Below the pieces are notes generated by a model. It had not been told where the DNA came from. It worked only from the letters and a program-made list of their open reading frames with translations, and did not search any database. From an uncultured Bacilli bacterium (lineage in GTDB: Bacteria > Bacillota_I > Bacilli_A > RF39 > UBA660): 23,404 bases of DNA. The translations under genes and the position numbers were made by a program. This document shows, in pieces, positions 15,845-23,328 of this stretch (position 1 is its first letter; each line of letters begins with the position of its first letter). Where the stretch lies: NCBI GenBank assembly GCA_949280095.1, contig CASDHD010000006.1:1-23404 (forward strand), written 5' to 3'.

Positions 15845-16537
15845 GTGTATTTTATTAACTTAGAAAAAACAGCTAAAGAAATGAAGATGTTTCCTCATTT
15901 TAAAGGGTTTGATAAAATAATAAGTTGTCAAAATCTTGTAAGGAAAATAAAAGAAAAAATAGAATCTTATAAAAACGAAAAGCAAGAAGTAGAAGAAAGA
16001 ATGTTTGGGAGAATAGTTCGAATAATAACGTTTGGAGTTGTCTACGTAGTACTAATAGTTTCTGCAGCCTTAGTTAGCGTTATTGCAACTATTTTAATAA
16101 GTTTAATCGCAGGATTTAATGCTATTTTGGAAATACATATTTATGTGGAAGCAAAAAAGGAGCTAAAAGCAATAGATGATGCTCTCATTTATTTAGAAGA
16201 ACAATTAGTAGAGACACAGAACTATTTAGAAGAATTAGAGCAAAAAGAAAAAGAATATACAGAACCAAAACAAGATTTTTATTTAGGAAATATTCCTTCT
16301 AATGATGAAGATATGGAGTACATAACTGATCTTGAAAATTTATATTATAATTGTGGATATAATCATAAAAAATATATCCTTTGGTATAAACTAGGGCTAT
16401 TAAGAGAAAAATTGAAGGAAAAGTATCTAGAATATGACCTTGATAAGATAGAGCGTTTTATGGCGACGGATGCTTTTAATGAAAAGGAAAGTATGATACG
16501 AAAACTTATCGTTAAAGCTGAAAAGAAAAGGAAGTAA
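15845..16537 (+). CDS. Unknown coiled-coil membrane protein, located where def normally lies
   Basis: 230 residues, not recognised. A soluble N-terminal stretch leads into a basic/acidic helix (KIKEKIESYKNEKQEVEER), one long or two short membrane segments (about residues 59-98, rich in I, V, A and L), then a strong coiled coil (EAKKELKAIDDALIYLEEQLVETQNYLEELEQKEKEY) and a Tyr-rich acidic C-terminus. There is no signal peptide. GTG at 15845 is preferred, nine bases after AAAGG (15831-15835). An ATG at 15881 is an alternative with a poor binding site. It starts 15 bases after priA in the same phase and is probably co-transcribed with it. The coil suggests a self-associating membrane protein. 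Confidence 0.8.
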   Translation: MYFINLEKTAKEMKMFPHFKGFDKIISCQNLVRKIKEKIESYKNEKQEVEERMFGRIVRIITFGVVYVVLIVSAALVSVIATILISLIAGFNAILEIHIYVEAKKELKAIDDALIYLEEQLVETQNYLEELEQKEKEYTEPKQDFYLGNIPSNDEDMEYITDLENLYYNCGYNHKKYILWYKLGLLREKLKEKYLEYDLDKIERFMATDAFNEKESMIRKLIVKAEKKRK

Positions 16538-16541
16538 CAAT

Positions 16542-16570
16542 TTGCGTACTTCCTATTTTAATGGTAGAAT
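16542..16570 (+). promoter_or_regulatory. Probable promoter of fmt
   Basis: TTGCGT (16542-16547), a 17-base spacer and TAGAAT (16565-16570), preceded by TGG to give an extended -10. The ATG is 17 bases beyond the -10. It would drive fmt separately from priA even though the genes run in one direction. Confidence 0.55.
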
Positions 16571-16587
16571 GAATAAAGGTGAAAGAT

Positions 16588-17517
16588 ATGAAAAATGTAA
16601 GAGTAATATTTATGGGAACGCCCGATTTTGCTGTTCCTGTTTTACAAGAGTTAATTGCAAATACAACAGTTGTTCTTGTAGTTTCGCAACCTGATAAATG
16701 TGTAGGAAGAAAACAAATCCTTACCAAAACACCTGTTAAAATAGAAGCCGAAAAGCATGGTATTCCGGTTTTTCAGCCTACGAAAGTACGAAATGATTTT
16801 GATGTGATTTTACAAACAGAAGCAGACTTAATTGTCACTTGTGCTTATGGGCAAATTATTCCAAAATCCATATTAGACTATCCACGCCTTGGTTGCATTA
16901 ATGTGCATGCTTCATTACTTCCTAAATACAGAGGTGGAGCTCCAATTCATTGGTGTTTATTAAACGGAGATGAAAAAACAGGAATTACAATTATGTATAT
17001 GGATGAGGCTATGGACAGTGGAGATATTATTAAGCAAGAAGAATATACAATTTTAGAAAATGATAATGTGGGAACTTTGCATGAAAAGTTAGCAATTTTA
17101 GGAGCAGAGTTACTTATAAAAACTTTACCTAGTATTATCGACGGTACAAATGAACGTAGAAGTCAAGATGAAAGCGAAGTAAGTTATGCTTATAATATAA
17201 AAAGAGAAGATGAACGAATTGATTTTTCAAAAAGCGGCAAAGACATTTTAAATCAAGTACGTGGATTAAATCCGTGGCCAATTGCTCATTTTTTGTTAGA
17301 TGGTATGGAAATGAAGGTGCTAGAAACAACTTTCGAAGAAAAAGAAGTAGAGAGTATAGAAAAAATGGTTTTAGAGAAGAAAAGATTTGGTATAACATGT
17401 CGTGATGGAATTATTTATTTAGAAAAAATAAAACCATTTGGCAAAAAAGAGATGAAAATCCAAGATTATTTAAATGGAATCAATAAAGAAGAATTGGTTA
17501 GTAAAAAAGTAGGTTAA
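16588..17517 (+). CDS. fmt: Methionyl-tRNA formyltransferase
   Basis: Transfers a formyl group from 10-formyl-tetrahydrofolate to Met-tRNA(fMet), the initiator of bacterial translation. 309 residues, the normal length. VIFMGTPDFAVPVLQEL (about 6-22) opens the formyltransferase domain. VHASLLPKYRGGAPIHW carries the SLLP signature and the catalytic Asn-His-Asp set (INVHAS, MDSGDI). The C-terminal tRNA-binding domain includes NQVRGLNPWPIAHF. The start is ATG 16588 behind AAAGGTGA; the in-frame GTG at 16579 lies inside that ribosome binding site. The stop is one base before the next gene. Its partner deformylase def, often adjacent, is not in the window and must be elsewhere if formylation is used. 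Confidence 0.96.
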   Translation: MKNVRVIFMGTPDFAVPVLQELIANTTVVLVVSQPDKCVGRKQILTKTPVKIEAEKHGIPVFQPTKVRNDFDVILQTEADLIVTCAYGQIIPKSILDYPRLGCINVHASLLPKYRGGAPIHWCLLNGDEKTGITIMYMDEAMDSGDIIKQEEYTILENDNVGTLHEKLAILGAELLIKTLPSIIDGTNERRSQDESEVSYAYNIKREDERIDFSKSGKDILNQVRGLNPWPIAHFLLDGMEMKVLETTFEEKEVESIEKMVLEKKRFGITCRDGIIYLEKIKPFGKKEMKIQDYLNGINKEELVSKKVG

Positions 17518-17518
17518 T

Positions 17519-18136
17519 ATGGATAAAGAGTTTTTAAAAAAGTGTTGGAAAAATCCCCGATGGCATTCTTTGATGGTTTTGATTATTTGGATTATTTCTC
17601 TTTCTATGTTAATGGGAATTGTTGCTGTTATAAATCGTTTTGGTGGTAAGAAAGAAAATGTAAAAGTAAATATACAAAATGCACAAGAAATTACATATGC
17701 TGAAAAATGGGATTTGTTTTTAAGTAGTGCTTATGAATTTACTTATACCATAACAAATAATGAAGAAATAATACGTTATATCGGAACTTGTAAAGAGGGT
17801 ATTATTACAGGTTATCGTGAGCGAAAAGATGGAATTATAAAATATTCTATTGAAGATGATATTGTCTATGAAAATGTTATGAATGAAAAAAATAAGATGG
17901 ATACGTTATATGAGAATGTTGAAGAGCGTTTCTTAAATCCAATTTCTTTATATGAAATTATCCAAAATGTTTTAGAAGAGAATATCGATATTTTACAAGA
18001 GAAGGAAAGAATGACGTATGAATATATGTTAGAAAATTATACTATCAAAGTAACGACAAACGAAAAAGAAGTTACAAAAATTACAGTTACAAACGATATA
18101 GAAACATATGTGCTTGACTTTAAGTTTATAGATTGA
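17519..18136 (+). CDS. Unknown membrane-anchored protein, located where rsmB normally lies
   Basis: 205 residues, not recognised. A basic N-terminus (MDKEFLKKCWKNPRWHS) leads to one membrane helix (about 19-40) and an extracytoplasmic domain rich in Tyr, Glu and Thr. Predicted strands include EKWDLFLSSAYEFTYTIT, IIRYIGTCKEGIITGYRE and YTIKVTTNEKEVTKITVTN. The repeated strand pattern suggests a small lipid- or peptide-binding beta domain, but no family can be assigned. ATG lies one base after the fmt stop, with AGG nearby, so it is coupled to fmt. After its TGA (18134-18136) the same frame reads another 23 sense codons, with GYTLEETREILFIQSKR, to TAG inside the terminator stem, as if the end had been shortened. 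Confidence 0.85.
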   Translation: MDKEFLKKCWKNPRWHSLMVLIIWIISLSMLMGIVAVINRFGGKKENVKVNIQNAQEITYAEKWDLFLSSAYEFTYTITNNEEIIRYIGTCKEGIITGYRERKDGIIKYSIEDDIVYENVMNEKNKMDTLYENVEERFLNPISLYEIIQNVLEENIDILQEKERMTYEYMLENYTIKVTTNEKEVTKITVTNDIETYVLDFKFID

Positions 18137-18199
18137 GTACAAATTATTTGTGAAGGATATACTTTAGAAGAAACAAGAGAAATTTTATTTATACAAAGT

Positions 18200-18238
18200 A
18201 AAAGATAGCAAAAACGACTAAAATGCTATTTTTTCTTT
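18200..18238 (+). terminator. Intrinsic terminator after the fmt operon
   Basis: AAAAGATAGCA pairs with TGCTATTTTTT (eleven pairs, one G-U) around a 13-base loop, followed by a T-rich tail. It sits between the 205-residue gene and the rlmN promoter. Confidence 0.75.
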
Positions 18239-18250
18239 TTCCTTAAAACG

Positions 18251-18259
18251 TGGTATAAT
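18251..18259 (+). promoter_or_regulatory. Extended -10 promoter of the rlmN-prpC-prkC-rsgA-rpe operon
   Basis: TGG followed by TATAAT (18254-18259), extended -10 with no clear -35. The rlmN ATG is 17 bases further on, so the leader is about 11 bases. The five downstream genes have gaps of -4, -4, 1 and 8 bases and probably form one transcript. Confidence 0.7.
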
Positions 18260-18276
18260 GTTTGTTAGGTGGAACT

Positions 18277-19296
18277 ATGAATATTTATGGATTTACGAGA
18301 GAAAAGTTAGAAGAATATTTTTTGAGTATTGGAGAAAAGAAGTTTAAAGCTTTGCAAGTTTTTGAATGGCTGTATGAAAAAAAGAATAGTCATGTCGATG
18401 ATTGGACAAATATAAAAAAAGAAATTCGCGACAAAATGAAACAAGATTTTTCTTTTGAACGTCCTAAAATTATTCGTAGGGAAAGGGATACGCTGACGCG
18501 TAAATATTTGTTTGAACTTAATGATCATAATCATATCGAGGCAGTTGTGATGTATCATGATTATGGAATAAGTCTTTGTGTTTCAAGTCAAGTGGGCTGT
18601 AATATGGGCTGTGCGTTTTGCGAGTCAGGTCGTCTTAAAAAGGTTCGAAATTTAGAGACGTTTGAAATGGTTTCTCAAATTTTAGAAATCGAAGAGGATA
18701 TCGGAGATAGAATTTCTAGTGTAGTGATTATGGGTATTGGGGAACCTTTAGATAATTACGATAACGTTCTTGCGTTTATTCGAATTATTAATGATGCTAA
18801 AGGTCTTGCTTTAGGAATACGTCATATCACATTATCGACGAGTGGCTTAGTTCCTAAAATCTATGATTTAATGAAGGAAAACATTCAAATCAACCTAGCA
18901 ATTTCTTTGCATGCTCCTAATGATGAGATTCGAAATCAGATTATGAAAGTCAACCAAGTGTATAATATTAGTCAACTTATTACAAGTATAAAGGACTATA
19001 TTTTAAATACTCGTAGACGAGTAACTATAGAATATGTTATGCTTAAAGGGATAAATGATAGTGAGACATGTGCGATAGAACTTGCAAGTCTTCTTCATGG
19101 AATGAATATTTATGTGAATTTAATTCCTTATAATGAAACAAATCATATAAATTTATATAAAAGTGATAAAGAGACAATCAGTAAGTTTTGTGCTACGTTA
19201 AAAGAAAAAGGAATTAATGTGACGATTCGAAAAGAATTCGGGAGTAAAATATCAGCTGCTTGTGGACAGCTAAGGAGCAAAGAGGTGGAAAAATGA
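18277..19296 (+). CDS. rlmN: Dual-specificity rRNA/tRNA adenine C2-methyltransferase (radical SAM)
   Basis: Methylates A2503 of 23S rRNA and A37 of some tRNAs, using S-adenosylmethionine for both radical generation and methyl transfer. 339 residues, normal for the family. CVSSQVGCNMGCAFC contains the CxxxCxxC cluster ligands plus the upstream conserved Cys; VIMGIGEPLDNYDNV and HITLSTSGLVPKI are SAM-domain signatures. The methyl-carrying cysteine is in KISAACGQL near the C-terminus. The start is ATG 18277 after AGGTGG; the in-frame TTG upstream (18262) overlaps that site. The final ATGA overlaps the prpC start, giving translational coupling. It lacks the extra residues that mark the resistance enzyme Cfr. 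Confidence 0.96.
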   Translation: MNIYGFTREKLEEYFLSIGEKKFKALQVFEWLYEKKNSHVDDWTNIKKEIRDKMKQDFSFERPKIIRRERDTLTRKYLFELNDHNHIEAVVMYHDYGISLCVSSQVGCNMGCAFCESGRLKKVRNLETFEMVSQILEIEEDIGDRISSVVIMGIGEPLDNYDNVLAFIRIINDAKGLALGIRHITLSTSGLVPKIYDLMKENIQINLAISLHAPNDEIRNQIMKVNQVYNISQLITSIKDYILNTRRRVTIEYVMLKGINDSETCAIELASLLHGMNIYVNLIPYNETNHINLYKSDKETISKFCATLKEKGINVTIRKEFGSKISAACGQLRSKEVEK

Positions 19297-20042
19297 AGAG
19301 TTTTTATTTAACAGATGCAGGTCGTGTTAGAAGCCATAATGAAGATAGTGTAACCATCTTAAAAAATCAAAGTGGAGAATACCTTTTAATGGTTGCAGAT
19401 GGAATGGGTGGACATCGTGCTGGAGAAGTAGCTTCAAGCCTTGCCGTAACGCATTTTGGTAAACGATTTAATAGTGTTGCATCTATTGGGTCTAAATTAG
19501 ATGCTGTTAATTGGATGAACGACAATGCAAGTGAAGTAAACAATGAAATCATTTCCTATGCAAAAGAAAATCCAAATGCTACAGGACTAGGAACAACTTT
19601 AGTTTTAGCTCTTTTGACAAATGATTATTTGATTTTTGGAAATATTGGAGATTCTACAGGTTATGTTCTTAAAAATGGACATTTGCATCAAGTTACAAAA
19701 CCACATTCTTTGGTTAATCTTTTAGTAGAAACAGGACAACTTACAGAGGAGGAAGCTAAATATCATCCTAAGAAAAACGTTCTTATGAAAGCTTTAGGGG
19801 CGATGGAAAAAGTGGAATTAGATATTTTTGATGTTGATTTATCGAGTGAAGCTATTTTGCTTTGTAGTGATGGTTTAACTAATATGCTTTCTAATGAACA
19901 AATTGAAAAGGTATTAAATGATAAAACACTTAGTGTTGAAGAAAAGATTATAAAATTAATTCGTAAATGTAATGTTCGCGGAGGACAAGACAATGTATCC
20001 ATTGCTTATTTAGAAATAAAGGAAAGTGGTGAAGAAGAATGA
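19293..20042 (+). CDS. prpC: PP2C-family Ser/Thr protein phosphatase, partner of the PASTA kinase
   Basis: Removes phosphate from Ser/Thr residues put on by PrkC; a cytoplasmic Mn/Mg-dependent PPM enzyme. 249 residues from ATG 19293, which overlaps the rlmN stop as ATGA and follows GAGGTGG. Motifs in order are TDAGRVRSHNEDS (metal Asp and R..NED), VADGMGGHRAGEVAS (metal Asp), GLGTTL, IFGNIGDST, LLCSDGLTNML (metal Asp) and GGQDNVSIAYLEI (last metal Asp). All catalytic positions expected of PrpC/Stp1 are present and there is no membrane segment. The stop overlaps the prkC start, so kinase and phosphatase are made in a coupled ratio. Confidence 0.96.
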   Translation: MKSFYLTDAGRVRSHNEDSVTILKNQSGEYLLMVADGMGGHRAGEVASSLAVTHFGKRFNSVASIGSKLDAVNWMNDNASEVNNEIISYAKENPNATGLGTTLVLALLTNDYLIFGNIGDSTGYVLKNGHLHQVTKPHSLVNLLVETGQLTEEEAKYHPKKNVLMKALGAMEKVELDIFDVDLSSEAILLCSDGLTNMLSNEQIEKVLNDKTLSVEEKIIKLIRKCNVRGGQDNVSIAYLEIKESGEEE

Positions 20043-21775
20043 TAATGAAGGGGCAAAAGATTAGTGATCGTTACCAGGTGATAAAATCGATTGGTGAGGG
20101 TGGAATGGCAAATGTTTATCTTGCTTATGATACGATTCTGGATCGGAATGTTGCGATTAAACTTTTACGAGGAGATTTAGCAAGTGATGAAAAATTTGTA
20201 CATCGTTTTCAAAGAGAAGCCTTATCAGCTAGTAGTTTAAATCATCCAAATATTGTAGAAGTTTATGATGTCGGCGAAGATAGTGGCAATTATTATATTG
20301 TAATGGAATATATAGAGGGTAAACATTTAAAAGACTTAATTAAAAAACGTGGAAAATTAACAACTAGTGAAGTTGTAGATATAATGATGCAAATTACAGA
20401 TGGAATGAGCGTTGCCCATGATTCCTATATCATTCACCGTGATATTAAACCCCAAAATATTATGATTTTAGAAAATGGCCTTGTTAAGATTACGGATTTT
20501 GGTATTGCTATGGCAATGAATGCTACTCAGCTTACACAAACTAATTCTGTCATGGGTAGTGTTCATTATTTGCCACCTGAGCAAGCAAATGGAAAAGGTT
20601 CTAGTTTACAAAGCGATATTTATTCAATGGGAATTGTGATGTATGAACTTTTAACGGGGAAACTTCCTTTTAAAGGAGATAATGCGGTTGAAATTGCTTT
20701 AAAACAATTGCGAGAACCAATGCCTGATATTAAAGAGGAATTACCAAGTATTCCAAATAGTATTGCGAATATTATTTTACGAGCGACTGCAAAAAATCCC
20801 AAAAATCGTTATACAGATGCTCGTGAAATGCATGAAGATTTAAAAACTTGCATGGAAGATGCTCGAGCAAGAGAAGCTAAGGTACAATTTAAGTATCCAG
20901 AACATAATCTTGATGATACAAAAGTAACAAAGGCTTCTAAGGTTAAACAAAAAGAAAGTGGTGAAGATGCTATAGCAAAGCAAATTACAAAAAATGATTT
21001 AAAAAAGCAAAACAAATTATTAATCGTTTTAGCTTCTATTTTTACAGGACTTGTGGTGATGATTACATCTGTCATTGTTTTAATTCCAATAATTACAAAT
21101 CAAAAGGAAATTACGGTGCCTGATGTTACGAATATGACGGTTCAAGAAGCTATTAGCAAACTCCAAGAGGTTGGTTTTAGTGTTAGTGATGAACAACAAG
21201 AACAATCAAGTAGTGAGGTAGAAGAAGGTCATGTGATTAAGACAAACCCTGCTGCAAATAGTAAACGTACAAAAAGTACAGTGATTACGTTATTTGTTTC
21301 GATGGGTGATACCAAAATAACAATTGAAAATTATGTTGGAAAAAATTATTTGGAAGTTAAAGGGGCACTCGAAGCTTTAGGGTTAAATGTATATTATGAA
21401 AAGAAAGATGTGGATGATCCTGATAAATATAAAGATGGCGAAATTATTGAGCAATCTGTAAAAGAAGGCGAAAAATTATCTGTAGGGGATGGGATTACAA
21501 TTTATGTTCCTAATATTGTAGGCAAATATCCAGATTTTACAGATGGAAGTTATAGTGTAGAAGAAATTCAGGCTTTCTGTGAAGAACATGGCATTAATCT
21601 AAAAGTGAATGAGGTTATGACAACGGAACATGAAGATGGCAAAATTATTAGTCAAGATAAACCAAAAGATTTTACTATTCGTTCTGGGGTAACGCTTACA
21701 ATTGAAGTGGCTCGAAACAATGGAGATGTAGTAGATGAATGTGATGATGAAGCAAGAGCTTTAGGACAATGTTAG
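20039..21775 (+). CDS. prkC: PASTA-domain Ser/Thr protein kinase (PrkC/Stk1 type)
   Basis: A 578-residue transmembrane kinase that senses cell wall fragments through outside PASTA repeats and phosphorylates cell division, wall and translation proteins. The kinase domain has GEGGMANVY, Lys41 (VAIKLL), HRDIKPQN (133-140, catalytic D135) and DFG (153-155), then an activation loop with TQTNSVMGSVHYLPPEQANG. A basic juxtamembrane linker (about 285-325) leads to a membrane helix (about 327-351). Three PASTA repeats follow, starting ITVPDVTNMTVQEAISKL, ITIENYVGKNYLEVKGAL and VPNIVGKYPDF. The C-terminus is short and acidic. ATG 20039 overlaps the prpC stop; ATG 20045, two codons later, is equally possible. 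It lies one base before rsgA, a known substrate-neighbour of this kinase in Bacillus. Confidence 0.96.
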   Translation: MIMKGQKISDRYQVIKSIGEGGMANVYLAYDTILDRNVAIKLLRGDLASDEKFVHRFQREALSASSLNHPNIVEVYDVGEDSGNYYIVMEYIEGKHLKDLIKKRGKLTTSEVVDIMMQITDGMSVAHDSYIIHRDIKPQNIMILENGLVKITDFGIAMAMNATQLTQTNSVMGSVHYLPPEQANGKGSSLQSDIYSMGIVMYELLTGKLPFKGDNAVEIALKQLREPMPDIKEELPSIPNSIANIILRATAKNPKNRYTDAREMHEDLKTCMEDARAREAKVQFKYPEHNLDDTKVTKASKVKQKESGEDAIAKQITKNDLKKQNKLLIVLASIFTGLVVMITSVIVLIPIITNQKEITVPDVTNMTVQEAISKLQEVGFSVSDEQQEQSSSEVEEGHVIKTNPAANSKRTKSTVITLFVSMGDTKITIENYVGKNYLEVKGALEALGLNVYYEKKDVDDPDKYKDGEIIEQSVKEGEKLSVGDGITIYVPNIVGKYPDFTDGSYSVEEIQAFCEEHGINLKVNEVMTTEHEDGKIISQDKPKDFTIRSGVTLTIEVARNNGDVVDECDDEARALGQC

Positions 21776-21776
21776 G

Positions 21777-22604
21777 ATGCAAGGAAAAATTATTAAAATC
21801 ATTAGTAATTTGTATACAGTAGAAACAGAGGAAGGCTTGTTCGATTGTCGAGCTAGGGGTAAATTTCGTAATTGTGCGATTACTCCTCTTGTAGGGGACA
21901 TTTGTAAGATTGATAAAGATAATCAATACATATTGGAAATTATGCCAAGGCGTAATGAACTTACAAGGCCCCTTATTTCCAATGTCGATATAGTCCTTAT
22001 TGTAACAAGTGTAAAAAAACCAACTATGAACTTGAATTTACTAGATAAAATGATGAGTATTGTCATCGCTCATCATATCGAACCTGTTTTGTGTTTTACT
22101 AAATTGGATTTACTTACGAATCGTGAACAAAAAGATATTAAAAAAACATTTGCTTATTATAAAAATATTGGATATAAAGTGATTACCAATAAGGAACACA
22201 AAAAGTTAAATAAGATTTTAAAAGGTAAAAGCGTTGTTGTTACAGGACAAACTGGTGCTGGGAAAAGCACGTTGCTTAATAAAATGGATAAGAACTTGCA
22301 ATTAAAAACGGATGAAATTTCGGAAAGTTTAGGAAGAGGAAAGCATACGACAAGACATGTAGAACTCTTTAAGTTTAAACATTTTTATATAGCAGATACA
22401 CCAGGGTTTTCGAGTCTAGACTTTCAAGATATTTCAAAAGAGGACATTAAGAATAGTTTTGTTGAGTTTCAAAAATATCATTGTCCTTTTAAAAATTGTA
22501 TGCATGATAAAGAAAGAGATTGTAGCGTAAAACAAGCTGTGGAACGTCAAGAAATTTTAGAGTCTAGGTATCAGAATTATATTGATTTTATAAAGAATAA
22601 ATAG
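21777..22604 (+). CDS. rsgA: Ribosome small subunit-dependent GTPase A
   Basis: A circularly permuted GTPase that helps the last steps of 30S subunit maturation. 275 residues, near the family norm. An N-terminal OB-fold (IIKIISNLYTVETEEGLFDCRARGKFR) comes first. The permuted GTPase follows: FTKLDL (G4), then GQTGAGKST (G1, 157-165), GKHTTRH (G2 region) and DTPGFSSL (G3). The C-terminal zinc module reads CPFKNCMHDKERDCSV, supplying the C-x4-C-x-H-x5-C ligands. The gene starts one base after prkC with AGGA at 21763, so it is co-expressed with the kinase; in Bacillus the orthologue CpgA is phosphorylated by PrkC. rpe follows after eight bases. Confidence 0.96.
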   Translation: MQGKIIKIISNLYTVETEEGLFDCRARGKFRNCAITPLVGDICKIDKDNQYILEIMPRRNELTRPLISNVDIVLIVTSVKKPTMNLNLLDKMMSIVIAHHIEPVLCFTKLDLLTNREQKDIKKTFAYYKNIGYKVITNKEHKKLNKILKGKSVVVTGQTGAGKSTLLNKMDKNLQLKTDEISESLGRGKHTTRHVELFKFKHFYIADTPGFSSLDFQDISKEDIKNSFVEFQKYHCPFKNCMHDKERDCSVKQAVERQEILESRYQNYIDFIKNK

Positions 22605-22612
22605 GAGGTCGT

Positions 22613-23257
22613 ATGAAAATATCAGTTTCATTTTTAAAAGCACGTTATTCTTTTTTTAAAACACTTACTTTTTTAGAAAAATCTTCTGCAGATTATCTTC
22701 ACGTTGATGTGATGGATGGTTTGTTTGTGAATAATCGAACACCTTTTTCTAAAGAAATGTTAGATGCTTTAAAAAGGAATAAGAAGCCAAAAGAAGTTCA
22801 TTTAATGACATTGCATTTAAAAAAATTTATTGATATTTTTTCTTATATTGAACCTGAAGTGATTGTTTACGAGTTTGAAGCAACAACAAAGCATGAAGAG
22901 TTAATTTCTTATATTAAAACAAAAAATTGCAGGGTTGGTATTGCGATTAGTCCTTTAACAAATTTGGATTATTTATTGCCTTATTTAACTGAAATCGATA
23001 TGGTTCTTGTGATGTCTGTCATTCCAGGATATGGAGGTCAGAAATTTATTCCTGATACTTTAAAGCGAATTGAAAAATTAAAGAAGATAAGAAAAGAAAA
23101 GAAAGCTAATTTCTTACTTCATGTCGATGGGGGCGTAAATGAAAGTACAATTTTAGATTTAAAAAGTGTAAAACCAGATAGAGTGGTTGTAGGGTCTTAT
23201 GTTTGTGGTGCTGTTGATTTTGATAAACAGTTGGAAAAATTGGAAGAATATCTGTAA
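22613..23257 (+). CDS. rpe: Ribulose-phosphate 3-epimerase family protein
   Basis: A TIM-barrel enzyme that would interconvert ribulose-5-phosphate and xylulose-5-phosphate. 214 residues, normal length. Metal ligands expected for Rpe are all seen: H30 and D32 in LHVDVMDG, H63 in VHLMT and D172 in HVDGG. The phosphate loop MSVIPGYGGQKFIP and GVNESTILDLK are typical. It is divergent elsewhere: the usual N-terminal PSILSAD reads VSFLKAR, and the H.EA motif reads YEFEA. AGGAGG precedes the ATG. It is last in the rlmN-to-rpe operon, in the same place as in Bacillus; thiN is not seen after it. A change of substrate within the epimerase family cannot be excluded. Confidence 0.88.
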   Translation: MKISVSFLKARYSFFKTLTFLEKSSADYLHVDVMDGLFVNNRTPFSKEMLDALKRNKKPKEVHLMTLHLKKFIDIFSYIEPEVIVYEFEATTKHEELISYIKTKNCRVGIAISPLTNLDYLLPYLTEIDMVLVMSVIPGYGGQKFIPDTLKRIEKLKKIRKEKKANFLLHVDGGVNESTILDLKSVKPDRVVVGSYVCGAVDFDKQLEKLEEYL

Positions 23258-23274
23258 AAGGATTTCTTTTTTTC

Positions 23275-23303
23275 TTGTTAGAAGTTAGAAATTCGTTTAT
23301 AAT
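23275..23303 (+). promoter_or_regulatory. Promoter of the gene at the right edge
   Basis: TTGTTA (23275-23280), a 17-base spacer and TATAAT (23298-23303), a good vegetative promoter 18 bases after the rpe stop. The next ATG (23329) follows AAAAGGAAA. Its presence argues that the short frame after it is the start of a real gene. Confidence 0.65.
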
Positions 23304-23328
23304 GAAGATAATAGAAAAGGAAAAAGAT

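Noticed and set aside
7305..18136. TGA might be read as tryptophan (Mollicutes code), since coding-like sequence follows TGA at 7305 and 18134, and the priA TGA is followed in phase by the next gene.
   Set aside because: All long genes use TGG for Trp and contain no internal TGA, and rlmN and prpC end at TGA in tight ATGA overlaps. An organism with reassigned TGA would show many in-frame TGA codons.
18277..19296. The radical SAM methyltransferase as a Cfr-type antibiotic resistance gene.
   Set aside because: Its position between fmt and prpC, its length and its motif set are those of housekeeping RlmN. Cfr genes are usually on mobile DNA, and none is seen here.
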